Source: a virus
Length of the DNA: 51,894 nucleotides
IMG/VR virus record: IMGVR_UViG_3300043419_001406
Span: 1 to 51,894 of that record
Reading direction: 5' to 3' (one strand)
The notes beneath the pieces are model-generated. The model had not been told where the DNA came from, ran no database searches, and worked only from the letters and a program-made list of their open reading frames with translations. Numbering within the stretch: the stretch's first letter is position 1; each line of letters begins with the position of its first letter. Positions 23,709-38,700 of the stretch are shown piece after piece. Made by a program: the position numbers and the translations under genes.

Positions 23709-26700
23709 TGGAACCTACCGAACCTACCCAACCGCAAACTCCAGAAGACAGGGACGCCCAGATAAAGCGAGACATCATCGCCGGGCTTCAGTCTGGAGGA
23801 ATGGACTTAAGGGCCGCGCCTGCTTTCAATTTTGAGGAAGAGGAGAAGCCCGACGTCGCGGCTCAGACCGATCCGTCGTTGCTCACCGGCAAGGACATCT
23901 ATGAGTACATGCAGATGAACCGAAAGGCCCGGTTCTCTCATGACGAGATGGGCAGGAAGTCGTTCAGGATGATGATGGAGTACATGGACACCAAGAAGTC
24001 CGACTTCATGGGGTCAGCCGAAAACGCCTTAAGCACGATGGTTGAGGAGCTTGGCGGTCTGGCCGATGCTCCGCTGAATCCCGTAAAGTTCGCCGCCAGC
24101 ACGGCTGAAGGAGCCGCGAAGGGCATACAAGACATGTACGGCATCTTCGCCCAATCTGAAGATCCGGGAAGCTGGGGCTTCAAGCTGAAGAGCTATTTCA
24201 TGCGTCTTGCCGGAAAGGACGACGGAGACGTCGACTCGCAGATACGTCAATTCCATGAGGCCCGCGATTTCAATAATCGCTCTTACGAGCACATGGAAGG
24301 CAAGGGGACGATCCTCGGTGATTACATGCCGGAAGGCTGGAGGAAGACCTACGAAGGCCTCGTCGATTCAAAGTTCGCCACGGCCATGTCCTATGCCGTG
24401 CTCGACATACCGGAATGGTTTTTCTCTGCCGGATCCTCCACGCCGTCCACCGCGCTCAAGCTAGCCGCAACCGGAGCCGCCAAGAGCAGGCAGGCAACTT
24501 GGGCGGCTAGGGCCGTCGAGCGCCTAGGCGGATATGGAACTAATCTATTAGGCAAGAACTTGGACTTGGCAGCCGGCAAGTCGCTCGAAGCCGCCGGAAC
24601 AATCATCAGGGCCCCTTTCAAGGCCATCTACGGATCGTCTGCCGCCGCCGCACAGCTTGCTGGCGACTATGCCGGCAACGCCGTCCGCAACGCCTCCACG
24701 GCAGCCGCCGTAGAGATGGGCGCCGAGATAGTCGGCAACGGCATCAGGCACCCGGCCATGGGCTTCATGCGAAGCATCGGCCTTGAAGCTCTTGGCGAGC
24801 TGGCCCAGACCGCCGGAGCCGACATCGTCGACCGCGCGCTCGGCAAGGCCATGGTCAAGCCGGACGCGATCGGAATGACGACCCTTGAGCGCCTTGCTTC
24901 CGGAACCGCCCGCGGAGCCGAGACCATGTCCCGCGAGGCTCAGATGCTCGCCGTCGGTCTCAACGCTTCCGTCGGCTGGTCTACCAGCATGTCCAGCTCC
25001 GCCCTCAAGGCCATGTTCAGGGACGGCCTCATTGGCGCTGGCATCGGATACTACAACTCGCGCGAAGAAGGCGCCGGTGCCGGCGTAGGCATGGGTGTCG
25101 CTTGGGGCGGCCTTTCTGGAACCGTCCGCCACATGGGCGCGTACACTCGCTTCCAGCATCAAGACCAGCTGCTCGTCGACAATTTCAAGGGCTACGGCAT
25201 CGAGGCGTTCCGCCGGGTCCTAGGCACCACGGGCTACGAAAGCGCGAAGAGGTTCACCGAGCACGTCGAGAGCTTCGGAGATCTCCGTACGTCCGCCATC
25301 GAAATGGCGCACCTTCAGACGCTCATAGCTCACGAGGGCAACCTCATGGGCGTCGGTAACGTCAATTTCTACTTCGGCGACGTCTCCAAGAACCCGTCAG
25401 AACTGATGCAGGTTCTTGTCGACATGAAGATGCCGGCCAGCGAGATCGTGAAGACGATCGAGGGGGTGAAGAATAACCCGGGCATGATGGCAGACTTCAA
25501 GGACGTCAACAACGCCAACAAGAAGGTCCTGATACTCAACAGCGAGCAGTACAGGCCGACCACGGGCAGGCATGAAGTAGCCCACCTGCTCCTCAGATCT
25601 GTCGCGGAAGCCAACGGGGACATGGAGCTCATCGGCGATGCCGCAGGGAATAAGTTCAAGATCTTCAGGCCTAACTACCTGCTGAATCTTCTTGGCGCAT
25701 CCAAGGACATGGGCGCCATGCCGGACAAGGCGTGGAACGCCATGATACAGTCGTACACCGCGCTCTACGCCATGGCAACAGAAGGCCTCGACGAGGCTGG
25801 CGCCAAGGCTAGGGGCATGCAGATGGCGAATGCCGTCGAGACATATCGCGAGGCCTACAACAATGGCCAACTCAAGCTTCAAGACCCGGACGTAGCTTAT
25901 TTCGTAGCTCAAATCTCTAGGGTGGCCGAGGAAGCCTTCGCTTACTATCAGGGCGGACTCAGCAACGTTCTCCCCGTCGACCAATACACAAAGGACCCTG
26001 CCGCTAGGAATATGCTGAGGGCTTGGGCCGAAAACAGGGCCGCCCGCAAGAACAGCCTGATCATGGCCGACCTTGAGCTGGCTGGCGTCGAGATCCGGTC
26101 TAGGCTCACCAATCCGGACGGCTCTCCCAAGCTTTTCAGCGATCAAAAGGACGCTCACGGCAATCCCATCCCTGTCTTCGACTCCTTCCTTTTCGACGAC
26201 GGCAAGATGCTCCGCACTCCGGGCATGGACTCGTGGATCGACATGGTCATGCGTCAGGCCTACTCCAAGGGCGAAGTGCTCACCTCTACGATGGATCCGT
26301 TCCGTCAGGAGGCTTTGGCAAAGTCTGCCGGCAAGACTCATCTGTTCAGCTCTGTAGCCGGTGGCGGCATGAGGCTTAAGTCTCCCAAGGAGCTGGACGA
26401 GATGTCCAGCGAGCAGGCCAAAAAGATATTGGGCGCCGCCGGATCGGTTCCGGAAGACGTCCGTCCCTTCGTGGAGGTGGACCAAGAGGGCGCCACCAAG
26501 ATAAAGCTGGAGTCCATCGGAGCCGAGGCGCTCGAAGCCATCAGGCAGTCAGGAGCGTTCACGAAGCAGGAGTGGGATGCCATCGCCGGCATGATCAACA
26601 TCGTCCAGCGCAACCGGCAGGGCTCGATGCACAACAATGTGCTGAACGCCACGCTTCTCGCCCACACGATGCAGGTTCGCAAGGGCGCCAGCGTCATCCG

Positions 26701-29700
26701 CCTTACCGGCAAGGATGTCCCCGTCACCTACAGGTCGTTCGTCCCTCTCAGCGTTGAGGTCTACGTCAAGACCCATGACGCCCAAGGCAACCCGCTCAGG
26801 AGCCCTAAGGGCGGAGTGCTCATCCACTCTCTGGACATCGCGGCCGAGAACCGCAGGCTCCAGCGCGTATTCAAGAGGGCCGACGTCCAGCAGCTCTTCG
26901 GCGGAGACTTTGATAAGTTCGTCAAGACCTTCAACGCATACGTCATTAATCAGTCAGGCCTCAACGGAGCTAGGGTTCCGACGGCAGACCTTCTAAGGCC
27001 TATCTACGGCCCAGATGCCGAACGAGTCCGAGACATCCTGTATGAGGCTTTTGGCGGAAGGAAGACCAAGGATTCGGCTTGGATCAATGAGCCGGGCAAC
27101 GGATACAGGGGCGGAGCAGACGACCCCAACAGGCCGTTCTTCACCATGCGGTTCGACACGATGGCTGACATCCAAGTTCAGCCCACCGCTTGGAACCCCT
27201 ATTCTCGCGTCCCGTTCTTCCCGTACATCCACAACGTGGCGTACGAAGGAATCACGAAGAACTTCCAGCTTTCTGGATTCGCCGCCAGCCCGCTCGCCAA
27301 CGGAGGCATGATGCTCCGCAACCGGCAGGGCTTCGAGATATACGAAAGCAAGAAGGGCTATACCCTTTTCGATCCGTTCGGCATCAAGGTCGGCGTGTTC
27401 AAGACAGCCGCCAAGGCCATGAAGAAGGCGGCCAAGGACGCCGGCGAGCTAGACGAAGCCGACACCATCCCGGGCAACTCCACCTTCCATACGCCAGAGG
27501 GACCGTCCGAGATGGAGCCCTCGGCTTACCTGTCCAGCACCATGATGCTTGGCGGAAGGTCCGGCCAGATTGCGGCAAAGCTTTCGGCAGGCCGTAGCGC
27601 CCGCGGCATGAGCCCTGTCGAATATGTCGCGGCCCTTGCTAGGACCAACCCGAAGGCCAGCTTTGATGCCAGCCCTGTAAGCTCTTCGTCTTCTCCGAAC
27701 GTATTTCACCCGACCAACAACGCCGGGGTCGGGCTAGTCAACCTTCCGCCTATCGTTGCCCCAGACGGCACCGTCATCATCGACAAGGCCGTTCCGAAAA
27801 AGTTCATCAGGATGGATGAGGCCTTCGGCTCCGCGGCCCTTAATCTGGATGGCATAGACATACCTGCCGAGCAGGCCATCCTCAGCGCCGACGGAACGAC
27901 GCCTACTGCCATGCCGGGCGGAGACATGATCAATATCGCCATGTCTTTCAGCCCTGCACATGTCAGGGGGCTGGTCTCGCTTCATGGCCTAGACTTCGCG
28001 AATGCCGCATTTTCAAACAGGGCTGCAACCAGCCTTGTCGTGGCTACCGCCGTAAGGAACGGATCAATACCCATCCCAAGCACCTCCGGCGCCGGCAACG
28101 CTAGCCACGCCATGGCGCTTGCGTCTCTGATGGGGCAGAGGGATGCAAGCGGAACGAGCATCCATGAGGGCTATGTGGATGATTTCGTCTCAAAGAAGCA
28201 GATAGATGTCTTGGGCGACATGGCCACAAAGGTTGCTGGCGGCAACGTGGGCGCATACGACCTAGATAAAATAGGAAATTATAAAGACCAGAAACCGAAT
28301 CCGGCATTCCTTAAGTCGGCATTGTCCATAAGGGCCACATTTGGTACGCTTGATTGGGCGAAGGGAATCGTAAAGTCCGTCCAATCCGGCAAGACCCCGA
28401 GCACGGCTCAAGTGGCAGCGGCCCGCGCCATTCTCTCGGCCGTCGAGGGCAAGGCGACCCAGACGGGATCGCCGGCTCGCATGCAGCTCACTAGGGTCGC
28501 AAACCTAGACTTCGCGAGGGCCTACACGGAAGCGAAGATGGTCTATGGCACCGAGCAGAATGCTCCTCTAGCTGGAGGCGCCGCCGGAGGACAATGGATA
28601 TTTAGCGCTCCGGATAATCCTGACCATGTGATCATGTTCAATGACGCCATGGTCGACCTGTCGGACGTGGACCCAAGTGTATCTTCGTATCAGGCTGCGC
28701 TTGTTGTAAGGGAAATAGAGGCCCATCACGCAAAGTTCATGCAGGCCGTCAAAGCCTCTGGCAGCAAGATTCCCGTCTTTGATGAAGGCTCTGTCAGGAC
28801 TTCTTGGATTTCCGGACTTAATGATCTCATCCCGGGCCTGTCAGATGCCTTCACGGACATAATCATAAACCCGAAACGATCCCCTAGGCCTTCCGCAAGG
28901 GTTCAGACGTTCTTGGACGCATGGCGCGACTCCGCCAATAGGACGGCATCTAACGGAGGCATATTCAAGAAGACCGTAATCGGAAAGTTCGGGACGAATG
29001 GGAAGCTGGAGCTAGCGAAGACCGGATCAAAGATCGGCTTTGCTTGGATGTCTCTGGACAATGTGAATGATCCTGACGTGGATAACGTGCTCACGCACAG
29101 GTCTATCTACGAGGGCATAGAGGACGCCATAAACAGGCATGCGGTAGGAGACCCGAATGCCATTGTAGACGCCGCGGTTCTGTACGGAGTGATAAGCTCC
29201 TTGACCTCTGATGGGAATCCGTTCTTCCACCTTATAAAGCCGACGTATGAAAGGACGCTAGCCGGTGGAGTAAAAGACACGTTCAACAGGACCACCTTCT
29301 CCTCGGTCAGGGACCAGAGATACGGCAAATACAACACCTCAGCAGGGTATCCTTCTAGGCCCTACAGCAAGCCGGCAACAAGCATCTATGACCTTCCCGC
29401 GTCGAGGGCTTATGTCACGAAGCGGTCTACAAAGGCTTTGAAGGCTGCCGACGCTTCGGCGCCAATGTATCTGGAGGCGTCCGTCAATTCGGCAGACCCT
29501 TCGAGATACAGGTCGGTAGCAAGGGACAACGCCATAATAGGGTCCTCCATATCTCCGATAGTCGTAAGGACCAAGGGGACCAACCCCGTTCTTCAGGGCG
29601 GAGCGGCGAGCATGGTGGTTCATTCTAAGTCGGCGTCCGTCATGTGGTACGCTGGAACGAAGAACCCCGGGCACATGACGATGATCCCCGAGTCCCTAGG

Positions 29701-32700
29701 GGCCGATAATCTCATAACCGGCGGGACTGTGATGGACCCTGCCGGACAGACCTCCAGCCCGGCGTTTCTTTCGATCGCCATGGAGTCCATGGACGCCGCA
29801 GGAAACTTCGACTTCTCCAAGAAGATAGCCCGCGTAGACAAGGATGTCGGCGAGTGGCTGGGCATGTATTCCAATCTCGGAAACAACTCCCGCAACTTCG
29901 TAGACCAGATCACGAAGAGCATCCGCGAAGGGCTGGATCAAGCCGCCGGAGATACGGACAAGGTAGGATTGGTGTACGCCAGCCTCACTAAGGCCCTGAT
30001 CGACGTCGGGGTTTCCCACGATCAGGCCATGTTCGCCGAAAGGATGATCATAGAGCGGATCAAGCTTCAGGATGCCGTCCGGTCCTCCGGCGTCGGCTCC
30101 GCCGAAGCGCTGAACTCTCTGGCATCCATATCTGACGCCATCTTGCAGAGCGAAGAAGCTCGCGCCGGTGGTCCTAGGATAGGAGGCCTTTCAAAGAATA
30201 AGATCGAGTCGTACACCGCGATGCTCAAGGAGTACCGGAAGACCGGAGAGTTTCAGCTCGGGTCCAAGGAGGTAGCCAAGGGCAAGACCATCGAAGGCGA
30301 CAATCTGCTGATGCTCTCCGGAAGGAAAGCAGAGGCCTATCTGTCCAAGGAGCGCAAGGAAATGCTCATCGCCATGGGGCTGATGGGCAAGCTCAAGGAC
30401 TCCGCCGGCAACATCCATACCTACTTCGAGATATCGGACGCCCGCGCAAAGCTGAACACCGCTACCTTCGCCAACGGCCTAGCGGGAGTCCTGACCGAAG
30501 GACTTCCCGACGCCGAAGCCGCCATCGAAGGCGCGCTCCTGTCCCGCATAGGCAGGGCAAATACTGTCGACCTTCAGTCGCTCATAGACAATTTCAACTC
30601 GCGCAACCTCAAGCTCAAGGACCTGCTGATTCATGACGAGCTGTACGCTCTCTACCCTCAGCTTCCCGAGATGAAGGTCACCTGCACCCGTGGGCTGGGC
30701 GCCTCGTTCAATCCAGCCGGAGACAAAGGCTTCCAAATAGGCGTGGATAACCTGCTCAGGCAAGAATACGCGTCCCGACTCGATATCGACTCGTCGTCCG
30801 CTAGGGCTGGCGAAGGCATGGGCCATGAAGGTCATGGCGAGTTTCCTTCCTACGAGGAGCTCCTGAGGGACACCTTGCTGCATGAGGTCCAGCATGCCAT
30901 CCAAAATGCCGAAGATTGGAGGGATATAGCCTTCCAAGCCGACGCCGGAATCAGGTCAATGACGACGGATCCGACGGCTCCCGTGTTCTCGGACGCCCAG
31001 AATCCGTCCGGCTATCTGACCCCCTTCTATGTCGGAGCCGCCAAGGCTCTTGGGTCCGACGAGAACATAGGCATCATGGGCCCGTTCGAAGACGACGGAA
31101 CCCTTAGCTCAGACGTCGTCAGGATCCTCAAGAAGCACTTCGCCGATCATGACAAGCTTGCCAACGTGGTCATCCGCAACACCGGAGCCGCAGGCATCCG
31201 CGAAAGCATCGGCTACGCCGGCACGGATGACGTCGTAAGGGCGATCAAGGCCATAATCGAATCGCCTTTGGCCAAGACGCTCGTCGCCGACGAGATACCC
31301 TCCGTCGTCAGGATAGCCGAGAGGTACGCCACGGCCATAGACCTGTTCGAGTTCGCCCTGTCCAACAGGGCTTCTGAGTTCGATGATACGGCCCGGGCCA
31401 ACATGGCCGCCAAGCTTAGGGCCAACAGGGTCGCCGTCATGAACATGCGGGCCGCCGCCATGGCCTCCCTTGAGCGCGTCAAGGAAGGTTCAGATCCTCT
31501 GGTCGAGGCTTCCGCCTTGGCCGGAGTGGTCCGCGACCTCCAGCCCAGCATGATCATAAAGGACCCGTCGCTGTCCATCCTCGCGAAGGACGTCGTCGGC
31601 AACATGGACTACCTGACGTACGTCCAAGAGGTCGCCGTGAGGCCGCTCACTAGGTCCCTTAGCAAGCTGGCCCTCGCCGCCCATAACGGCCCCTCGTCCC
31701 TCTCTCCGCTTCAGGCCAACCTCAGGATCGCCGAGGTGGTCCATGGACTCATGGGGGCCCTGTACATGCAGGACCCGATGGAGATATCCGCCCGCGAGAC
31801 CGAGGCTAGGTCCAAGATGAGCCTTGAGCAGCTCGCCAAGCTTCCTCGTAAGACGACCGAAGACATCGTCAAGATGCCTGAAGCCCTTCGCATCGGCTTG
31901 TTCGCTAGGTCTGTCGCCATGTCCGACATGGGCATGGAGATGAGTCCCGGCATGTTCGACGAGTTCAAGAATGACAACTTGCTCATGATCGGTGGTTCCA
32001 AGGGCAGCCAGAAGCTCTCCTCGGAAGTGCTCACCAGCCAATCCGCCGTCTACGAGCTGGGCCTCAGGTACATGGCTAGGGCGTCCTTGCTCAGCCACCT
32101 GATAAAGCCCGACGACATCATCAAGCGAGCCAACGAGCTGGCATACAAGAGCCGCGGCTGGAAGATAACCCCGGAGGGCAAGGCGGTCTACGTCGTGTCC
32201 GAGGGCTTGCTTTCCATCAGCAGGGAAGGCGTGTCCGGAAGGGATGTGGTCTTCAACCTGATGAACACCTTGGATACTACCGCGGGACAGCCGCGTAGGG
32301 ACAGGGCTATCAGGAACGATACCGATCAGCGCATACAAAGGATCGAGGCCGGCAAGAACAAGGATGCTAGGAGCAGGGCCATGTCTGGCATCGTTGGCCC
32401 CAACCCGGAAAACCTCAGCCTTCAGGATATCGAGAAGATGGGCTCGGCGTTCGGCAGGGTCGCCGACGCAGAATACTACAGGGACAATGATTCGAGCGGA
32501 GACGCCGGAGTGCTGTTCGCGGCCGGCCTTTCCAAGGACGGAACGTCCGTCACCATTGAAGACATAGCGGACGCCATCGGCGCCGCCATCAAGGTTGAGT
32601 CCGAGATGACCATGGGAAGCCCGGCCCTTGACGCCGTGATGTCCAGCAACTTCCCCGACTTCTTCCTCGGCGAGAACTTGGTCCAGATGCTACGCACCGC

Positions 32701-35700
32701 AGGCGTCGACGAGCAGTCCATACTGTCATCTAGGGCCGACGAGATATCCAAGTCGTTCGCCAACAAGCGCGTGTCCAAGTCGGAAGTGGCCGACCTTATG
32801 GCCATCATGCATGACGTCCCGTTCGCGGACTATGCGAATGACGTCACCAACAGGGAGCAGGTGCTGATGAGCGTAGGAAAGCTGGATGAAGAACTGCCGG
32901 AAAAGATAAGGGCCGCCTACTTCGAGGACGGCGACATGGGCAAGTTCATCAGGTCGACGGTGCACACCATCCTGAACTCAAGGACCACCTCTGGGGATGA
33001 GCCGTTAAAGTACATGTTCGACAGCGACACGGCTCTTTCGGGCGGGTCTGGCATCATGAGGCTCCATAACGTGGTAACCACGGTCATAACCCAGCATTGG
33101 AACATGATAGAAGGCCTCTACAACCTTACGGGGAACAGGTCTGTCGCAGAAAAGCTCCTGAAGAGGCTCACGGATAGGTATCCCACCGCGCGTGACGTGT
33201 CTCCCAGCTTCCACAGCAATAGGGTGGTGTTCCAGAAATCTGTCACGATGGCTGGCGGCGGAATCGATCGCGACACCGCGGCCAACATGATGAGAAAGGC
33301 GTTTACCAACAGGCTGAGCAAGCTTCTCATGGCCCTCACGCCGCTTGCCGAGCGCGTCGCTGAGCTCTCCCGCGCGGACGAAACCACGGCAACCCTCAAG
33401 CTCCTCGAGCACATATACGGCAAGGTCATCGACGAGACGCTTCAGCATGTCGAACGCATGCGTATGAGCGCCGACGACTCCGGAGGTGTCATTAGCGGCT
33501 ACTCGGCCCTCGTCGGCAGGCACATAGGAATGGGGGGAGGGTCCTACTCGATCACCGACAAGTCTAGGGCGACGTTCCAGAAGCTGGCCGAAAGGACGCT
33601 TGGTGGCACTAGGGTGAGCCGCATGTCCGGCACCCTGCCGCTGGTAGGACTTTATGGAGGAGCGACGCACCTGATGCGCCTGTCCTCTAGGGTCGACAAT
33701 GTCTTCATGAGCACGGCCGGCGTTGCCCTGCAAGGTCAGGGAGGATTTGTCTCTGACAGCGGAAGGTCCTCCAACCTGATCAGCAACCAGACCGCCGGAG
33801 AAACTGAGCTCAGGCTCATGCTTGAATCTAGGCCGGACGTCACCAGAATATTGGAAGAAAGCGCTGACCTAGCCGACGAAGCCGACCTGACGGCGGCTAG
33901 GCTTATCGTCTCCAAGATGGGCGACATGGTCACCGCTGGAAGCGAGGACATGGTCGAAAATCATGCGCCCATGATAGTGAGCGTCATGCGAGCCCATAGG
34001 AGGCTCAGGCAAATGGCAAAGGGCGTCATGGCGGCAATAGACACCCAAGGAAACTATCTCGGGGTAGGGTCGCAGCTCCGTCCATCAAAGATGATTTCCT
34101 ACTATGGGAACGTCTTCCTTTCGGACCAGACGGCCGCGCTGATCAATAAGACCATCGCCGATGACCAAGTAGGCATGGAGCTGACCCTTCACCACCTGCA
34201 AGACCAGCGCGAAAAGGCAACGGCCTTGCTTGAGCTGATGAGGTCCATCGAAGATCAGCCCGGCATCCTGCAAAACTTCGGCACCATAATGACCGAATCG
34301 TTTGGCGATACCTATCATACGGCCGCCGACGTCAATAATGCTAGGAGGCTAACCAATCTGTCCACCCTCAGGACCTACGTCCCCAAGGATGGCGAAAAGA
34401 GGCTGGTCATAACATCGGCCCACGAAAGCCTGATGAGCGCGGCCGAAGAAAAGGATATCACGATCCTGTCCGGCATGGACACGACGTCCATGAACTCGCC
34501 GGCGTTCGCATCCGGTCGGTACGCCGCCAATGATTACACCGTATCGGCCAACCTTTTCGGAGACATGCCCGGAGAGCCGATAGGCACGGCGCTCGAACGG
34601 ACGTCATCCGTGCTGGCAAAGGCCCTCGATACCTCGCAGATGAGGGATATTCAGTTCGCCGATCAGGTCGCTAGGACGATGCGGTCGTTCAAGGGACAGA
34701 CGAGCATGTCCTACAAGCAGAACTCGATAGGCAGGTCCATGATACATGTGGCCGGCGGAGGCTTCGGTCTTTACGGCGCCGCCGACCAACTGTCTAAGTC
34801 CAATGACGCAAAGCTGAGGGCTCTCGGGGAAGCCCTAAGGAGCTTCGATCACGAAGTGGGCGTCGACTATGAGACCGACCTAGCCAGCTCCTTGCTCGCA
34901 GGCCTTATGGTCCCCCTTCTCAAGAGGCTTTCTGATCGCGAGTCTCTGTATGACGCCAAGGCGGACATAGCATTCCTTGTAGATGCATTCAGCAAGGATA
35001 AGGCGAATTGGTCTGGGAACCTAGACGATTTCGTGTTGAGCTGCCAAAACGCGATGAGCCGAAGCAACGGCATCGGCATACGCAGGCTTGGGCAGTATAT
35101 GAGCGTCAGATTCTCTTCGGCCGATTGGCAGGGCATGGCTAGGGCGGCCGGAGCCGTCATGTTCGACAGGCACATAAGCCTCGGATTGGCCACCAAGTTC
35201 ACGGCCGATGAGATCAAGGCCATACGAAGGGAATACATGAAGACCTTGGCCTCCAACAAGGCCGACACGCCCGAGTATGAGTCCTATCATCGTCAGAGGT
35301 CTCAGGCAGGAGAACTTCCTTACACCAGAGAAGTGCTATTAGAGGAGGGTCAGGGATTGTCAAAGGGCACGAAGATCTCGGAGTCTAAGAGCGCCCTGTA
35401 TGCGATGAATAACCTGATCGAACAGGTCCTAGGCACTAGCGACCATGGGTCCGGTTCGGCCCTGTTCTTCGCAGTTCTCGGCGGGCTTACTGATCATGAA
35501 GGCGTGAAGCATTCCCCGGCGGCCATCAAGACTGATGACGGGTGGAAGGTCGCTCCCAGCGGTTTTTCCCAAAACGCCGACAGCTCAGCCAGAGATATCG
35601 CCTACGGAAGCGTCACCGCGGACGAAGTCTTCGTCGAGGGTCCGAGTGGATTTAGCGAAGCATCCGGAGCCAGCATATACGAGAAGGGCTCGTTGTTCTC

Positions 35701-38700
35701 TTCCGGCGAAGTGATGACTGCCGATAGGGGCGGTATCGCGATGGCCTTGATGACGCACCCCGAGATGGAGTCATATCTGTCCGTCGTAAGGTCTCAGGGC
35801 GTTCCCGTAACCACGTCGTTCAAGCCGGCAAGGCATCCTAGGCTTACCAAGGACATAGTCAGGACCCACATCAGGAAGTCCATCGCCGCTAGGCTCAGGG
35901 ACTCGGGCACCGACGTGATCGAAATCCAGCCGGCAAGCATGTCCCTCTCATACAGGGCTCCGAGCGCCGCGATGCTGATAGGCATGCGCGGAATGGATAC
36001 CATCAAGGAGGCGGTCAAGGATTGGAACGGCTCCGGCATCAGGTCGATAGACCGAAGCATACAGTACAAGACAGGCACCCAGAAAGGAAACTACATAGCG
36101 GCTGGCGAAAAAGGCCTGTCGTTGGTGGAGGGCATGTATGGAGACATCGGAGCCATGGCCGAATCAAGGCCGTCCAGAGGCTTCTCTTGGACCCGCGCCG
36201 CGAACGGAGACATATTGGTGAACATATCCGGAGACCACCTCGGCTATAAGCTGGATGCACGAGGCCAAGGAAAGAAGATGGGCTTCGGATTCTCCCTGAC
36301 AGAAGGCGTCGGCTTCGATGGCACTAGGGGAATATTCATACCCGCCAAGGGCGGAGTACAGTCCGCGATACGCCACATCATGGGCACCTACGGGCACTTC
36401 ATGGGAGACGCCTACGACACGGGGTCTTCATCCATGAAGGCGGCTTACATCAGGGCCGATGAGAGGATGGGCGGAAGGATCCACAGGTCTAGGATAGATG
36501 GAGCCGGAAAGGACATCGCCATAGCTGCCAAGGAAGTGGTGAGCCCGTCGGTCGGACCCAAGACAGACCTGACGAGGGCGGCCAGCAGGCTGGCCTTGGG
36601 TCAGTCGGCCGGATATGTGACCATCAGGATACCTGCCAACTCCAACATGGAGACGATAAGGCAGATGCTTCTGACGGCTCACATGGATCCTACCATCACC
36701 CCCAACTACGGGCTGGCGGCGAATACGGGACGATTGGATAACATCACGCTGCACGAAATGTCCGTAGGTAACGGCGGCATAATGAGCCCCATTCAGGATC
36801 AGTCGGGCTCATACAGCAGGAGCATCAAGCACAAGATAAGGACCGAGGGTAATAGCATCTTGGACTCCGATCAAGACGCCAAGTCGCTGATAGACAGCCT
36901 GACAAGGATCAAGTCCCAGATCGATCCGCACGTCGTCGAAGACATCGAGCTTCTCGTGGCCAAGATAGTCGGAAAAGAAAGCGGCTACTTCCTGCCGGAT
37001 GCCGAAAGGAAGCTGGCGCTGGACGGCGATACCGGAATGGCGATAGCCTCCCTGTTCCCCGGCCGCGAAGACCTGCTGAAGTACTCTTGGGACGCCAAGG
37101 CTCGGCATGGCATCAAGGTCTGGAAGCGCACCGGCCCCAAGGGTGACGCCAACTTCAGGGCGCATGTCGTTCAGTTCGACACGCCCGTTTCCATCAGCCC
37201 GGAAGGCGGACTACAGATATCCAAGACGGCCTTCGCCTTCAAGACGGCGGCCGAAGCCGAGCAGTATGCCAATCAGGTGTCCCGCATGATGAGCGGCGCC
37301 GAAATGGTAAAAGCCCTCGCCGACGGAGACATTGAAGTCGTCGACAGGCCTGACCTCGCCAAAGCCAATGATGACTTCATAGGCGACGTCGAGCCCCGGA
37401 AGCTTTCCATGCTCGGAGAGGAAGGCATCGTGCAGTCCGAAAACGGCTATACCGTCGGAGACCTCGACTCGGTGTTCGACAAGAAGACCGCCTCTCAGAT
37501 GTCGAAGGTGCTCGGCTCTAGGAAGCACGTCAGGTTCAAGTCCAGCAACTTGCTCATGATAGGCTCTAGGAGCATGGACGAGCTGGAGTCCTTGGTTAAG
37601 AGCAAGCTGAACTTCGGCCTTCCCAAGGGCCCGATCAGGTTCGCCTCCAAGGCCATGAACGCAATCTCTAGGGGCTTGGATAACCACAAGCGTCACAGGG
37701 ATGTCATGAGCGGAGCGGATTGGTTCGCTTTCATGAAGACGAACGGCGTCTCCGGCGAAGAAATCCGTCAGTCCGGCCTAGGCCAGCTGTTCTCCACCTC
37801 GCTTGAAACGCCCTTGTCTAGGATGGATGTCGCCGAGTTCTTGGCGGCCATGATGCCCAATCTGGTCAAGAATGACTTCAAGTTCAGCCCCTACCAGAGG
37901 GCGATCGAGGCCATGACGATGGACATTCCTTCGTCCCCCCAGAATCCGGCCCCTGCCTTCTTGCAGTCCTCCGGATGGCATGTGCCTTACATCCAGAACG
38001 CCGCGATCCAGACGGTCGCCAACATGAAGATGAGCATAGACGCCGTCCGTGGACCGGTTTCAGAGCTCAGCAACAGGCTCAAGGCGGCGGTCGACGCCAA
38101 CAATGAACCGGCCGTCGCGAAACTTAAAGCCGCCATCAACGTCATAAGCGACGCCCTGATATCGGCCGCCGGCCGACTTGGAATCCCTGAGGACAGGGTG
38201 GTCGACATGATGCGCGGAGGACTTGGCATGGCCGACGTCGTCGAAGCCATGAACGAGCAGCTCAAGCAAAGGCTTCGTGAGGCCACCAGCGAGACCTCGA
38301 CTTCCAGCGACATAGCAAAATTGGCCAACGACCTTGACTTCACGGGAGTCGAGTCCGTCAGGCAGAAGTACAACGACGAGGTGGCCAAGATGATGAAGGA
38401 CGCCGCCCTGCTGGAGGCCCTGTCTGGCGTCGCCCCTGAGATATACGCCCCCTTGAGGCTCATGAAGCATGGCTGGATCGGCGCTACAAATCCGTCCTTG
38501 GGAGCCCTTTCCACCACAATCGGCGGAAGCGGAGAAATACCTAAGAACATGTGGTTCGGCTCCGGATACACGGAGCTGATGGGCCAGACGCTCGGAACCC
38601 GAAAGGAAGGATGGGCCACTTACTCGACCGGCAAGCAGGAAACCGGAACGAACACCGCCGTCCAATACTACAGCCCCGCCATTCGGGATCAGATAAGTCA

